DNA from: Orbilia blumenaviensis
Taxonomy: Eukaryota; Ascomycota; Orbiliomycetes; Orbiliales; Orbiliaceae
NCBI GenBank assembly: GCA_036872755.1
Contig: JAVHNS010000006.1
Span: forward strand, 1,054,001-1,118,000
DNA length: 64,000 bases
Reading direction: 5' to 3'
A program made the translations under genes and the position numbers. Of this stretch, positions 1 to 11,189 are shown in pieces. Every line of letters starts with the position of its first letter. Position 1 is the stretch's first letter. A model generated the notes under the pieces. That model was not told the origin of the DNA. It ran no database searches and was given only the letters and a program-made list of their open reading frames with translations.

Positions 1-160
1 GTGGGGCTTGACCCTGCAAAACACTCCGGATTCATCCATGCATGGGTTTCGGAACATTCTATGAGTTCCTTAGGGCCTTGCGTTAGCCGAAACAATCATC
101 CAGGGTGTCGGAAATGCTTATTTGTAACTTTAAAGCTTGAGAGAAGTTGTCTAACCATGG

Positions 161-170
161 ATATATAAAT
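161..170 (+). promoter_or_regulatory. TATA-like element of the first gene
   Basis: An ATATATAAAT stretch lies about 215 bases before the first ATG and is followed by a pyrimidine-rich leader. It is the best core-promoter candidate for the small secreted protein that follows. No other element is obvious in bases 1-384. Confidence 0.4.
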
Positions 171-384
171 GTGTAATGGTATACTCGTCTCTAGTCGACG
201 AACTAGACCTGACCTCTTCCATCGCAATCCCACCTCGCTGCCTTCATTCATCTTCTCAAATAACACTCTTTAGTCGCATTGTGCTGGCCACATTCGCTCT
301 AAATCTTTTAATCAACTCCGATTCCTTCAACTTCGATTCTCTCTATTTCACAGAATTTATATTCCAAGATCAATCAAATCAAAC

Positions 385-765
385 ATGAAGATCTCCCAGA
401 TTCTTTCAATCCTCATCGCCTTCGCTGCAGTGGCTTCTGCTGTCCCAAATACATTCGAAAATGCGAAACGCCAGGAGGCAAAGAACCCAGTTGACGAAGT
501 CGTGAAATCAACGGGCTGGTCTGTTAGAACTCGGTTTCTTAACTATATACCTGAGGATATAGGCAAAGAAAGAATGGACTTCTTCTTAAGCGTCCACCAG
601 GGTATCTGGCAGGAACTGGCTGATCTTGAGAACAAGCTCACTGAAAGTGCTAAAGCCAATAAGGCGGACGCAGCTCTTGCTAATCAGATTGGGAATGCTT
701 GGATGACGCTATTCAACGGCAAGGTTCCAGATTTCAAGAATCTTTCCACAGAGCCACCAAAGTAA
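385..765 (+). CDS. Small secreted protein, function unknown
   Basis: This 126-residue intronless protein starts at an ATG in a good fungal context (CAAACATGA). Residues 1-19 form a typical signal peptide with a hydrophobic Leu/Ile/Ala core, probably cut after Ala19. A Lys-Arg pair at residues 28-29 could be a Kex2 processing site that would remove a short propeptide. The mature part is predicted helical, charged and free of cysteine, so it is not a disulfide-knotted effector type. I recognise no domain. The nearest gene, about 1.6 kb away, is an unrelated housekeeping gene. A secreted small protein is well supported; its role is not. Confidence 0.7.
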   Translation: MKISQILSILIAFAAVASAVPNTFENAKRQEAKNPVDEVVKSTGWSVRTRFLNYIPEDIGKERMDFFLSVHQGIWQELADLENKLTESAKANKADAALANQIGNAWMTLFNGKVPDFKNLSTEPPK

Positions 766-2358
766 TCGCTCAGTTCACAGATATTGTTGAAACAGTTCCC
801 ATCACTTAGCTCACCAGCGCGTGTATCTCGTGCCGGTGGGAGAGCCCACTACTCATGTATTCTTAGACCACAAAAAAAAAAAAACATTCAGCCTAAATGA
901 AAACGTAATTGCATGAAAAAATGAACTTCAATAGGATCGTGTGACAAAGCGGCCGCAGGCGTGGTGCATAAGATAAGCAATTTTTGTGTTCGAATGTAGA
1001 AACACAACTGTTGGAAAAGGAAGGAAGAGCTCGTATTCAGGATCGCAAATCTACAACGCTCCAATCCAGAACGCAATAATTCTCCGTCCTTTTCGGCCCT
1101 TAATTTATGTAATAATTGCTAAGTAGTCTAGTTCACGAAACCGTTGAAGCGACAGTCAAGTTAAGGTTAATTTGATCCGAGCCTCGCCTATTGTTAACCT
1201 CGGTTTATTTGACCAACCCCTCACATTAAGATACTTAATTATGCCCTCACGGGTATTCCCACCCGGCACCTTGCCAATAATGGCAGCAACTGACTCGACC
1301 TGGTTGGTTAGTCTCTTCACAAATTACGGGCCGGACGTTATCACGGGAGGAAATTGTGATATTATATTATCGCCGATATATGCCTATTAACGAAAGTAAT
1401 GAGAAAACAGGAAGCTAGCTGTATTTCTCTCCATATATGCATAGACTGGTCGACTGTCACAGGCCGCTTCAAACAGGAATTAGAAGGGCCTTACAGACGA
1501 TTAGTATATAGTCTTTCAGCAAGTACCGTAGGGGGTTTGGGTACTTTTCTGGGACTGCTTCCGAATAATAAAACATTTTAAAAAGAAATCAAGCCGTCTT
1601 GTTGTCTTTCAAGTCGTTATTTATACTGTTTTAAGTTCCCTTTTTTCTATAAACCATCTTGAGAAACCAGCCAAAACCCCGTACGGTATTTACCACAGTG
1701 CTACGGCTTAATAATTACTTTATTAGGGTTTCATAGTCAAGGGTTTAATTGGCTTAAGTACCTATAAATATTGGTTATTTTATGTCTATTGAATAAATAT
1801 ATCCGTCAAACAAACCCGGAAATCCACACGAACTCTACGAATACAAATGGAGACACGGGACGTTAAAACCGGTGTAATCCAAGGAATCGGAGAGTAACAT
1901 CTGTCGATCTCACTATAGATAGATAGGAGATGCACTCAGACTCCTGTAAAACATGCTTGCCATACATTATAAGTGGGTAGGCATCTGGCAGGTGCGGTTT
2001 ATGAGAATACTTAGCCATTTTAGTATCCATGAGTTCAATAAGTTAGCTTATACTATTAATTATTTTATACTTAGCCTTGATAAATACAGAGTTCTTCATA
2101 TTTTATAGGTCTTTGTACGTGTCTCGTAAACCGCCCGGCTCCGGATCTTCCCACATGGACGTGTTGTGGTGTTACCCTAGTGGTGTGAAATGTTTCGCCA
2201 GTCAGTCGCACAAGCCACTGGCTTATATAATCCATCTGGGATGGATGAGCTTCGCGCCACAATTCCCCACAACATGATGGGTAGGAGCTTCAGCCTCAAA
2301 TCTTCACCCCGCCACCAACCATATCGATAACTCTCAACGTCTTTTGGGGTCCACCAAG
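766..2358. other. Intergenic stretch, AT-rich, contains one copy of a dispersed repeat
   Basis: No coding region is convincing on either strand. The stretch holds an A-run shortly after the first gene, the repeat copy at 1524-1640, and a TTATATAATCC TATA-like sequence near 2222 that probably serves the next gene. Confidence 0.5.
1524..1640 (+). repeat. Dispersed repeat, copy A
   Basis: About 115 bases align, with a few gaps and mismatches, to bases 49751-49874 in the same orientation. Shared blocks include GTTTGGGTAC, CTGGGACTGC, and a matching TTTCAARTCGTYATTTATAC block (A and B differ at R and Y). Downstream both copies also share a CCATCTTGA block. It codes for nothing recognisable. Most likely it is a remnant of a transposable element or of an old duplicated segment. 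Confidence 0.6.
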
Positions 2359-3050
2359 ATGTTTCTCGCCCTTACAGCAGAGCTGACAGGGTAGGTACGC
2401 CTTATTCCCTCGATTACTATCACCTTAAAACACCAAGCTAACACCTGCTGTCACAAATCAGTGTCACAAACCTGCGCCCCAACGATACCGAAGATTCGCC
2501 GTATTATTATACCTTCAAGGTCCAATGCACATCATGCCGGGAAGTTCACCCCAACTGGGTTGGAGTTAGCAAACACGTATGTTTCCTGGTAGCTCTAGGT
2601 GGGAAGTAACATCGGGACAATTGTTGATATTGGCAACGAGATGTGATAGGAGACGAATGAGATTTCCGGGTCGCGAGGTGAAGCGAATTTTGTATGGAAA
2701 TGCAAAAATTGCAAGAGAGAGCATTCTGCCAGTATGTTGGCTAGAGTAGTTGACTGTTAGTTGCATAGAGTCGCCAGAAATTAACGAACTCCAAAACAGA
2801 TATCAAGACAAAAGCTACGCCATATGAATACGCAGAGCCGGCGAAGCGACAGAATATCATCGAGCTCGAATGCCGTGGATTAGAGTTTGTGGAGTTTAAA
2901 CCAGATGGTGAATGGCTATGCGAAGGAATCGAAAGTGGGACAAAATTTACTGGTGTTGAATTCCCAGAAGGGGAATGGTTTGAGTATGATGAGAAGGCCG
3001 GCGAGGAAGTCAGTATCGAGCACTTAAACTGGGAGATACGAAGAACTTGA
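2359..3050 (+). CDS. DUF866 / UPF0587 family zinc-binding protein
   Basis: Four exons (2359-2390, 2462-2576, 2650-2731, 2800-3050) join in phase to give 159 residues, the usual length of this family. The N-terminus, starting MFLALTAEL, is typical. Two CxxC pairs, C33/C36 and C67/C70, are the expected Zn ligands. The rest is the conserved beta-rich fold ending in the LNWEIRRT tail. The family is found across eukaryotes (human CZIB/C1orf123, yeast YCR090C). It binds zinc, but its cellular role is poorly defined. All three introns have GTAKGT-type donors and AG acceptors. The gene converges on the secreted protein at 3252-3797, about 200 bases away. Confidence 0.9.
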
Positions 3051-3251
3051 AGGCCAAGCTCTTATTCCTTTCCGAGGGGACATAATGTAACATCTCATTT
3101 AGTTTTTTCCGCCTTGGATAAATACATGAAGCCCATCTGATAAGAAAAAGACAATAACAGCCATTAAAGAAAATAACATCATAAGCCACATCCATCCCTC
3201 CAAGAGCCATAGGCCAAACTTTGGAGTACTAGGAACAAAATAACCTTGGTT

Positions 3252-3797
3252 TCAAATCTCCCCATTCAAAGTCCTAACTAACCATTTCGTCCACCCACTA
3301 TTAACTTCATTATTTAAGTACAACGCTACGCATTGCTGTAGCACGGCGCCAAAAAGCGCAAGTCCATCAGGACTCACGACGCCCTGGACGCCCACAATCT
3401 GGAAAAATATCTTCAAATCCGCCCCACTGAGCTCGCAGAAGCCGGAGTCGACGTAGCAAGGGACATGGCTAGCGAAAGCGTTAAGGTAGATATCCGTGCA
3501 TGAGGTTTGGCAAGAGGCTTCGGTGACGAGGGCGTTTTGGAGGCAGAGTTTTGTAGCTGAGTACCAGGCCTGCCCGTTAGGGGAGAGAGTGGATGAAACG
3601 GCTGTGATGGCATTGCAGAATGGTAGAGCGTAGCCAAGAGCGTAGCCTGAAGCGCCACAGTTTGATTTGTTCTCGAGGCAATTATAGAAATCGCAGGAGG
3701 CAGATGTAGGCGTACAAGTCCCTGGGGTAGACCATGGGGTACAAGTCGCAGAAGCGAGGGGGATTAGAAGAATTGTGGCAGCCTTGAGAAGATGCAT
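3252..3797 (-). CDS. Secreted cysteine-rich protein with stanniocalcin-like cysteine pattern
   Basis: This intronless 181-residue protein has a signal peptide (residues 1-17, ending ASA). The mature part is rich in cysteine and largely helical. The order NCLENKSNC, GYALPFC, a Gly-Gln-Ala-Trp helix, LCLQNAL, SC, CY....FC resembles animal stanniocalcins (F-x-CLENSTC, IC, QGKAFVK, KCIANG, RRC, ECY....C). From family knowledge, stanniocalcins are secreted glycoproteins tied to calcium and phosphate control. The link to this fungal protein is my inference from spacing and motif, not a demonstrated homology. It ends without a GPI signal, so it is probably released. Confidence 0.75.
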   Translation of the reverse strand: MHLLKAATILLIPLASATCTPWSTPGTCTPTSASCDFYNCLENKSNCGASGYALGYALPFCNAITAVSSTLSPNGQAWYSATKLCLQNALVTEASCQTSCTDIYLNAFASHVPCYVDSGFCELSGADLKIFFQIVGVQGVVSPDGLALFGAVLQQCVALYLNNEVNSGWTKWLVRTLNGEI

Positions 3798-6700
3798 CTT
3801 GGTTCAAGAAGTATAAGTCTTGAATAGAGGGGAAGATATATATGGTTTGAGGATATACTTGAGGCTGCTGTCGATGGAGTTTGGTGATTGAAGACTGGTA
3901 TTCTGGTGAGGGTCGTCTTTTTTAGAAGGGCATTGTGCCCTCATTTATACATTTTAGTCCTCCTAACTTTCCGGCCTTCTACTTTGCTTCAGCTGCCCAT
4001 TCAACTACTTAGGTACGAATCTCAACTGCCTACCCAGCTGCTTATCCTCCCTCGCCCTCAAGCATACTATCGAACCCGACAGACTGGTAATTGCTTCAAC
4101 GCGTTCTGGTGGCAGTAGTACGAACATAAAATCCGGTCGAAGAAATGAAATATCCAAGCGGTAAAGTCGTAAAAATGACTGGACTGGACTCGTATCTAAC
4201 TGCATATACAGTCACCCATGCATCAGACCAAACACAACAATCCTTTCGATCGATATCAAATGCCTGAAATCACACTTCATACACCATCCACCACCAACTC
4301 CCACATGCGGACACGGCAAATAGTCGGCTACACTCCGTGTCCCGAAAGTTGGAACATGTTGCAACTGGTTCCTAAGTATTTTGCATCCCTTATACAAGCA
4401 CAGAAGACCCGAAACGGAAAGGCCAAGGTAAGAACGGCAGTAGATCTAAATGGGTAACCCCCCAAACAACCGATACAAAATCTATATCATCAATACGATC
4501 TCGCCATCCTCACCCAGGCTGAACTTGCCAATAACTGTTGATCTTTCCAGCACACACGTGAGTTCTCACATCATGCATGTAACTACCCTGAGCTCCCGTA
4601 TTCCGCAGCTGCATATCGAAACGAATCGCTCTCTTGCGGTATATCGGATTTCTAGCTGCATGCATGCATGACCACGGTTTGTTAATGAGGGCTGAGGCTA
4701 CTATACCCCCGCTGCAGAATAATTGCACCAGAAAAAATTGTGGTAACGTGTTGCAAGATAGCTGTCATGCATGTTTATTGATATCGTACCTGATCAACGA
4801 GGGTACACTATGCAACTCGCTGCTCCAGGAAGCCGACCCCCGAATTTAAAGCTTGGTTCTTGCTCATTTTTCTTTCTTTCCGTTTCGGAGTGAGCGGTTA
4901 TGGAATAAACTTGATTTGGTACCAACATATGCAAGATAGCTGCAGCTGCTAGCGAAAATGGGTCTTGGTTGAACAAAAAAAGTGGTCGCTATCAATCAGA
5001 AAACAATCGTCCAAGAGAATAAATTATGGTTATTTCCCCACCTCAACAACCAAATCATCGGGCCAAAATACGAGAAAGGTAAAATTATAACTACGAATGC
5101 AATGATCGCCTCTTTATTTCGTATTCGCTATTCACGGCCAAACCCGCACTCTCGTGATATTAGCACTGGTACACCCAGTCGAATGTTCAGCTCAATTCCA
5201 ACACCCTCCAGAAACCCAGAAAAATGCAACAGTGCGGCGCAAGCTTGGGGGTTGTTAAACATATTACACTAAATGCCCGCCAACCGGGTTTCCCAGGTTG
5301 ATCAAGCCCGAAGAAAAGTCGAGAAACGGCACACGGGATTTGTAGCAGCACATGAAGCCTGGCTCTGAATGAGGAGAAAATTCAAAAAGGGCGAGAGCCG
5401 CCTTGTGCGACCACAAAACTCACACTTTGGTAATATCCCTAAGGACCTGAGCCGTACACTCTCGTTTTCGTTGAGGCATGCGCATGGTAAGATTCCATAT
5501 TCATTGGTTGAGATTCAATACGGCTAAAATGGAGGCTACCAAACTGTCGGTTTTATATCTTTTTATTCATTGGACCAAGTGCACATTTTTCGCCTAGCTA
5601 CAGGAAAACTTTTTTAAAAACGGGCTCAGAAAAATTATTACTCTGAATGGGCTTGGACAAAAAGGAGCTCTCTGAAAGCCTCGACGAAATGACAAGATAT
5701 CCCGTGCCAACAAGTCATTCCCGCGCGCACTGACAATATTCTAATGTTCCTCCATTCATGATTTTGAATTTACAAAATTTTCCAACATCTCTGTGATAAC
5801 CGAGTCTGGGCGCCCCGTGTCGGCCGATTCAAGGTAAACAAAGAAGTTGGGGCCCTTGGCCTGCATAACGGCCATAATATATTCATCCTAGGAGAAAAAG
5901 TTAAGTATCCCCTCTCCCGATCATGACATAGAAGACCCAGAGTTTCCATAATATAAAGGTTGGAATCTAATATAATTAACAGGGTACCATTGTTCCCTAC
6001 ACGAGTCGATATCTACATACCTTCGGCAAGCTTTAAAATGGGTTGGCGGCGAGGGTAGAATACTTTCAGCCCCATATTATTGAGACACATATTCACAACT
6101 CATCGCTGCATGGCTGGTATTAAGGTTACTGATGCAAGGAAATATATAGTATCTTTAATATCATGTGCATTTAATCCTATGATTATGGATTTCCTTGAAC
6201 CTACTAGTCTACTATGATTAGAGAATCGATGTCTTATTATGCAAGAGTATTCTGAGAATACCGTCATGATAATAACATATAGCCGCATTAAGAATGTATA
6301 AGTAGTTTATAACTGCTAGCTTCCCACATCCCCCACAGGGTACCAAAAGAGGCTGAAACCCGGCAGCCTCGATTTAACAACCACCGCCACCCGATTCGCC
6401 CAAGCTTGCGCGAGTATTCCCCCTGTTGCATTTTGAGAACGAAAATGCGTTGTCCTTGGCAGGCTTCCACACGCGCCGAACTAGCCAGCTATCCAATCCG
6501 CCTTCCCACGGCCAAGCTGCCCCAAAACACCACCAAATTCCAACCCACCTGCCAGCTTAGCTCAAGACCACCCTCGAACGGGCCACAATTGCCGTTCTTC
6601 TTACTCCAATCGATTGGGGCCTCGTCAATGGCATAGACAGGCTTCTTTAAATCCAATCCTCTTTGAAAACTACCCAAAGAATACGATTTAAGTGCGACCG

Positions 6701-6838
6701 GTTTCGCACTTTTCACCAAGAGCTTTCTAACTCGCAAGTTACGATTGGTGTCATACCAGGGCAGGGCGAAACGCTACTACGCACGAGCATCACCAAAAAC
6801 AAAAACCAAAAAATCCCAAAGATCGAGGAATAAAAACC
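3798..6838. other. 3 kb gene-free stretch
   Basis: I see no supportable gene. Short open frames occur on both strands but lack splice-joined partners, recognisable motifs or coding-like composition. The stretch lies between two divergently transcribed genes, so it must contain both promoters. A GCATGCATGCATG run lies near 4659. Confidence 0.45.
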
Positions 6839-8632
6839 ATGAGGTCAATACTTCTACTCTATTTGCCCCTCGCACTAGTTGAGGCTTCTCAGAAGCCAAT
6901 TGGGGACGCGTGGGCTCTTCCACGTGGTTTAAATCCAGCTTGTACGATCAACCTATTCCGCTAAAATGAACTATGACCACGGCTATAAGCTAACATGTTA
7001 TACAGTATCGGACAAATACCGACCCTCCTCCTCCCAGACCTTCTCCTGCCTTACACAACCCCATATAGAACTACCAATCTCTCTCCTAAACAATGATTTC
7101 TGCGACTGCCCAGATGGCTCAGATGAACCTGGTACCTCTGCCTGTTCTCACATAAAACCGTCGGTGAACCCTTTACCGGGCTTTTATTGTCCTAATAAGG
7201 GTCATGTACCGGCTTATATCCCATTCAGCCGTATAAACGATGGGAAATGCGATTATGAAACTTGTTGCGATGGGAGTGATGAGTGGATGGGTGTTGGTGG
7301 GGTGCAGTGTCCGGATAGGTGCCAGGAGATTGGGAGGGAGGCCAAGAGGGCGGCATTGGAGAAGAAGAGGCTTTATGAAACTGGGATTAAATCATACAAA
7401 CAACTTGTTGAGAAAGCGGCATTACTTAAGAAAGAGACAGAGGATAAGATTGTTGCTGTATCCGGGGAAATAAAGCGATACGAGGGCCTCGTATCAGAGA
7501 AAAAGGCGGCTCTAAAAAAGGCCGAGGACGAAGAGAAACTTAGGGTTGCCACGGCTGGTAATACCGGCGATGAAGGGAAGAGCAGGCACCAAAAACTCCT
7601 CGATTTCACGAAGGAAAAGATCTCAGACCACCAAGAGAAACTCTTAAAACTCTTCGATGAAACTCAAAGGCTTAGGGACGAACTTGAAAAGACCGAAAAG
7701 ATCCTCAAGACGTTCAAGGAGGAGTACAACCCCAATTTCAACGATGAGGGTGTCAAACGAGCTGTAAAGTCATGGGAAGACTACCTGGCTGCAAAGGACT
7801 CGACTGCGGATCTCTCTGGTGACTTTTTATCAGAGGTCACTGGTTTGATGTATGACCCTCTACACTGGGAAGAATATGAACCCGAACAAGACGACGGTCT
7901 TGCCCAGGATGGTAAGCCTCACCCCCCTCTTACTCACGAAAACGACAAAACTTTATACTAATATTCTCCTCCATTCCAGTATACACAATCGAAGCATTCC
8001 TACCTCCTTTCCTCCGCTCTTGGGTCCACGAGCAACTCTCTACCCTTCGCACATCTTTGGTAGAGTACGGCCTTCTTGCCGCTCGAAAGCCCAAATCAGG
8101 CTCCACCTCAACCACCGTCCCCCCTCATATCCAAAAACTAACCGACGACCTCTCAACAACCGAATCAACCCTCTCCTCCAAACAATCCGAACTCACAAAC
8201 CTCCAGTCTGACTTGACCAAGGACTACGGCACTAATTCTGTCTTCAGAGCCTTGAAGGACGTATGTACTGAAGCCGCCAGCGGCGAATACACGTATTCAT
8301 TCTGCCATCTCGGCCGTGCCACACAAAAGAATAGAGATGGGGGTTCTACACACTTGGGAGAATGGACTGGCTTCGAAAGAAGGGTCGATGATGAGATTGA
8401 GCAGGAAGTTACGGTTATTAAATACGAAAGGGGTGCTAGATGCTGGAATGGACCAGAAAGAAGTGCGTACGTTTATTTGAGATGTAGCGCAGAGGAGACG
8501 GTGTTGAGTGTGGCAGAGACAGAGAAATGTGTGTATAAGTATGTGGCCACTAGCCCAGCAGTTTGTGGCGAGATTGCGCTTGAAGGAGAGGAAGGGGTCG
8601 TTATGGGCGAGGCGGTTAGGCAGGTCAATTAA
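6839..8632 (+). CDS. Glucosidase II beta subunit (PRKCSH/GTB1 family)
   Basis: Three exons (6839-6941, 7006-7911, 7980-8632) give 553 residues, normal for the family. A signal peptide (1-17) is followed by a RGLNPALSDKYR segment. Then come two LDL-receptor A-like Ca-binding modules with FCDCPDGSDEPGTSAC and CDYETCCDGSDEW. A long charged coiled coil runs about residues 125-260, and a C-terminal mannose-6-phosphate-receptor homology (MRH) domain follows (YSFCHLGRATQKN ... ARCWNGPERSAYVYLRC ... CVYKYVATSPAVC). With the catalytic alpha subunit it trims the two inner glucoses of N-glycans in the ER, and the MRH domain binds the glycan mannose arm. The first intron has a perfect GCTAAC branch point. 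The C-terminus (AVRQVN) lacks an HDEL-type retention signal, so ER residence would depend on the alpha subunit. Confidence 0.95.
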
Positions 8633-9703
8633 TTACAGGGCGAGGGTGACACATTGATACTACGAGACTAGCGTATTAGGGGGTTGAAGAATTGTGAGTA
8701 ATTTGGGTATCTATCTATAATGGTCCCACTGGCCTAGTTTGTCAAGGCTAGCTGAGACTAGGGTCATCTTTTGTTTATATTTCTTTTGTGCAAAATATTA
8801 ATTTGAATTCGAACAACATAGCAGTGAATACTATCAAGATCGTTTGAGCGAACAGGAACGGTATATAGAAAGTGCTGGGTTCGAAAAATAATACACCACG
8901 ATTTCCCTCCGTTGACCTTTTTGGGCTTCCTCTTAGACTGATTCGCGTAGTTTGCACATCAAAAAGTTCGCAATACACATATCTATAGTAGCAACAATAT
9001 CAAAGTGCTAAGAACTGGCAAGAAATACTAATGTTGAACAGGGCCGCGGGCCCATTGTGTATGCTTGTAATTGACGGGCCGAATAGGACATATAATATAA
9101 ATACAAGTTGTGAATACTCAACACTGAAATGGAAGGCAAAGGGAAGATAAACAACCGCGTAGCGCGCGGCATGGCGGCGTGTATATGATGAACAGTCGAA
9201 CCTCGCAATGTACAAACCTCCCCGTGTTCGAAATTTAAACAGAGGGAAATGTGGGGGAAAGGAACGGTAGAAGGATAAAGGTTTCATAATGATCATGAAT
9301 TTCCAAGCTGTAACATCAAAAAAAAAGTATGGAAGAAGAGGAAGAAAATTATGTACCACAAGACATCAAGAAAAAGAAACAACGAAAACAAGGAAGTAGG
9401 GAACCATTATATCTTAACCGCAATGAAGGAATCGTATGAGGAGTTAATGTGTGAAAAAGGAAAAGTGAAACGAAAGGTCGCTAGAAGACTTCACGACAGC
9501 ACGGCAAAGCTGTAGAATATAATCACAATCAGCCATAGCGAGCAACAAAAAAAGAGCTCAAGTAACCTCCCCCGCCATACCCGCATAAAAAATTATCTCA
9601 CAGCCTCACCTTCGTCTATTCTTCATACAAAACAGAAAACATGGCTTTTTTTTGTTCAACTCTCAGAACCACCAGATGAATCTATCGGCCACTGTGGATT
9701 CCC
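8633..9703. other. Intergenic stretch between convergent genes
   Basis: The glucosidase subunit and the glycosyltransferase are transcribed toward each other here. I see only 3' flanking sequence and short chance frames. Confidence 0.5.
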
Positions 9704-11189
9704 CTAAAACCCACGAGCTTTGTTTCTCCAGCGGATCTGGTCCAGCAATTCACCGACATTCCTCAGATTCCTTCTTATCAGCCGCGTTCTGAGGGCCCTA
9801 ACTTTTCGTTTTCTGGATTCCCACTCTTCTTTCCCTAGCTTTAGGACTCGCAGCCATGTTACAATCTCCTCCTCCCCGTCCTCTTGTAGCCATGCACCAT
9901 CAGCCTCAATGTATGCGTACTTCTCTACTAATTCCTTAGTAGCAACAAGTGGCACACCTGCGATCACACTGGTGGCGATAGTAGATGAGGCTCGGTCTTC
10001 AAAGTACTTATGGGTTGCAAAGGCGGGGAGGATGGCCATACTACGGGATAGGAGGGAAAAGTACTCGGGGAAGTCGTAGTGGGAGTGCATGAAAACGCGA
10101 TCCTTTAGCTGTTCTGGAATCTCTGGAGGCCAGTCGCCGTAGCCTGGAAGCCGGAGGGTGGCATTTGTAGAGCGGATCAGGTCGAGATGTTTGGACATAT
10201 GTTCGAAGATGGCCTTGTAGTTGCGACGGAATGGTTCGTATTTACCCTGTTATGCATATAAATCGTTGGTGAGCTGATAAGGTTTTTGGTGGTGGTGGAA
10301 AGCTACTTACGGGGATGGCAGCGAATGGGCCAGTAATGTTGTTAAACATTTCCTCACGGAATAACTTGGTATCCTCAAAAATCGGGATAAACGGTTCCAT
10401 CATGAAAACACCTCTGTTACCGATACCCTGTGCATCTCTAAGAATAGGTGCCATCTTCCACTTGGTCTCGATGTTCTGCCTCACGTACTCGGCCACGTGG
10501 GGACTCAACGTCATAAAGGTAACCCGACCCTTCTCAACCCACGGCATCAAAAACTTTCTCCAATTCGTATCGATAGCCTCCCATTCTTCCGCTTCATGCA
10601 ACAGACAGACAATCTCTTTGGGCGCCCTATACCACTCGGGATTGTAAACTCTCTTGTCCTTGATCGAGGTCCACTCCAAATCTCGCGAACAGCTGGTCAG
10701 AATCATCACATCGGCGACGAAATTCATTTGGCTCAACAACCTCGGGTCCGACACCTTAACTTGCTTCTTCGGACCTCCTTTCTTGCCCCATGATAGCCAG
10801 GAGCTCTCCTGCGGGAGCTGATCGTCTAAAATCGGACGTACTCCCAACCGTGTGCTTCCATACTCCGTTGCGAAAAGCTCCAAGTGCTCGACTGCGTCCC
10901 CTTGGTTGGCGAATGCATATAGTAACGGCGTTACTACTTCGAAATGGTACCGCGGAGTGTTCACCAGCGCGATTTTAAGTCCGGGACCGCTGTGTTTCGG
11001 CGGCTTCCATGGATCCAGATTGGCGTTTGAGGTGTATTCACCGATAACTGTCATAGTGTGGGGGGAGAATGTGAGATAAGTGATCAAAAGGCCGACGGCG
11101 ACCAGGATCAGGAGCCGCTCGCGGCGGGGCAGTCGCCGAGGGATCATCATGAGGTTACTGAGAGACACAGAATTGCCGAGCTTCGACAT
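9704..11189 (-). CDS. GT-B-like glycosyltransferase, type II membrane protein
   Basis: Two exons (11189-10311 and 10246-9704) joined at phase 0 encode 472 or so residues. The short basic N-terminus precedes one membrane span (about residues 25-43, RLLILVAVGLLITYLTF). This is the type II topology of Golgi/ER glycosyltransferases. The lumenal part has an N-terminal Rossmann-like half (KIALVNTPRYHFE) and a C-terminal half opening with GKYEPFRRNYKAIFEH. It then has YFEDRASSTIATSVIAGVPL, which resembles the donor-site region of GT-B enzymes (GT1/GT4 clans). Substrate and linkage cannot be read from the sequence. It converges on the glucosidase II beta gene, with no sign of shared regulation. An alternative is a catalytically inactive relative. 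Confidence 0.75.
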
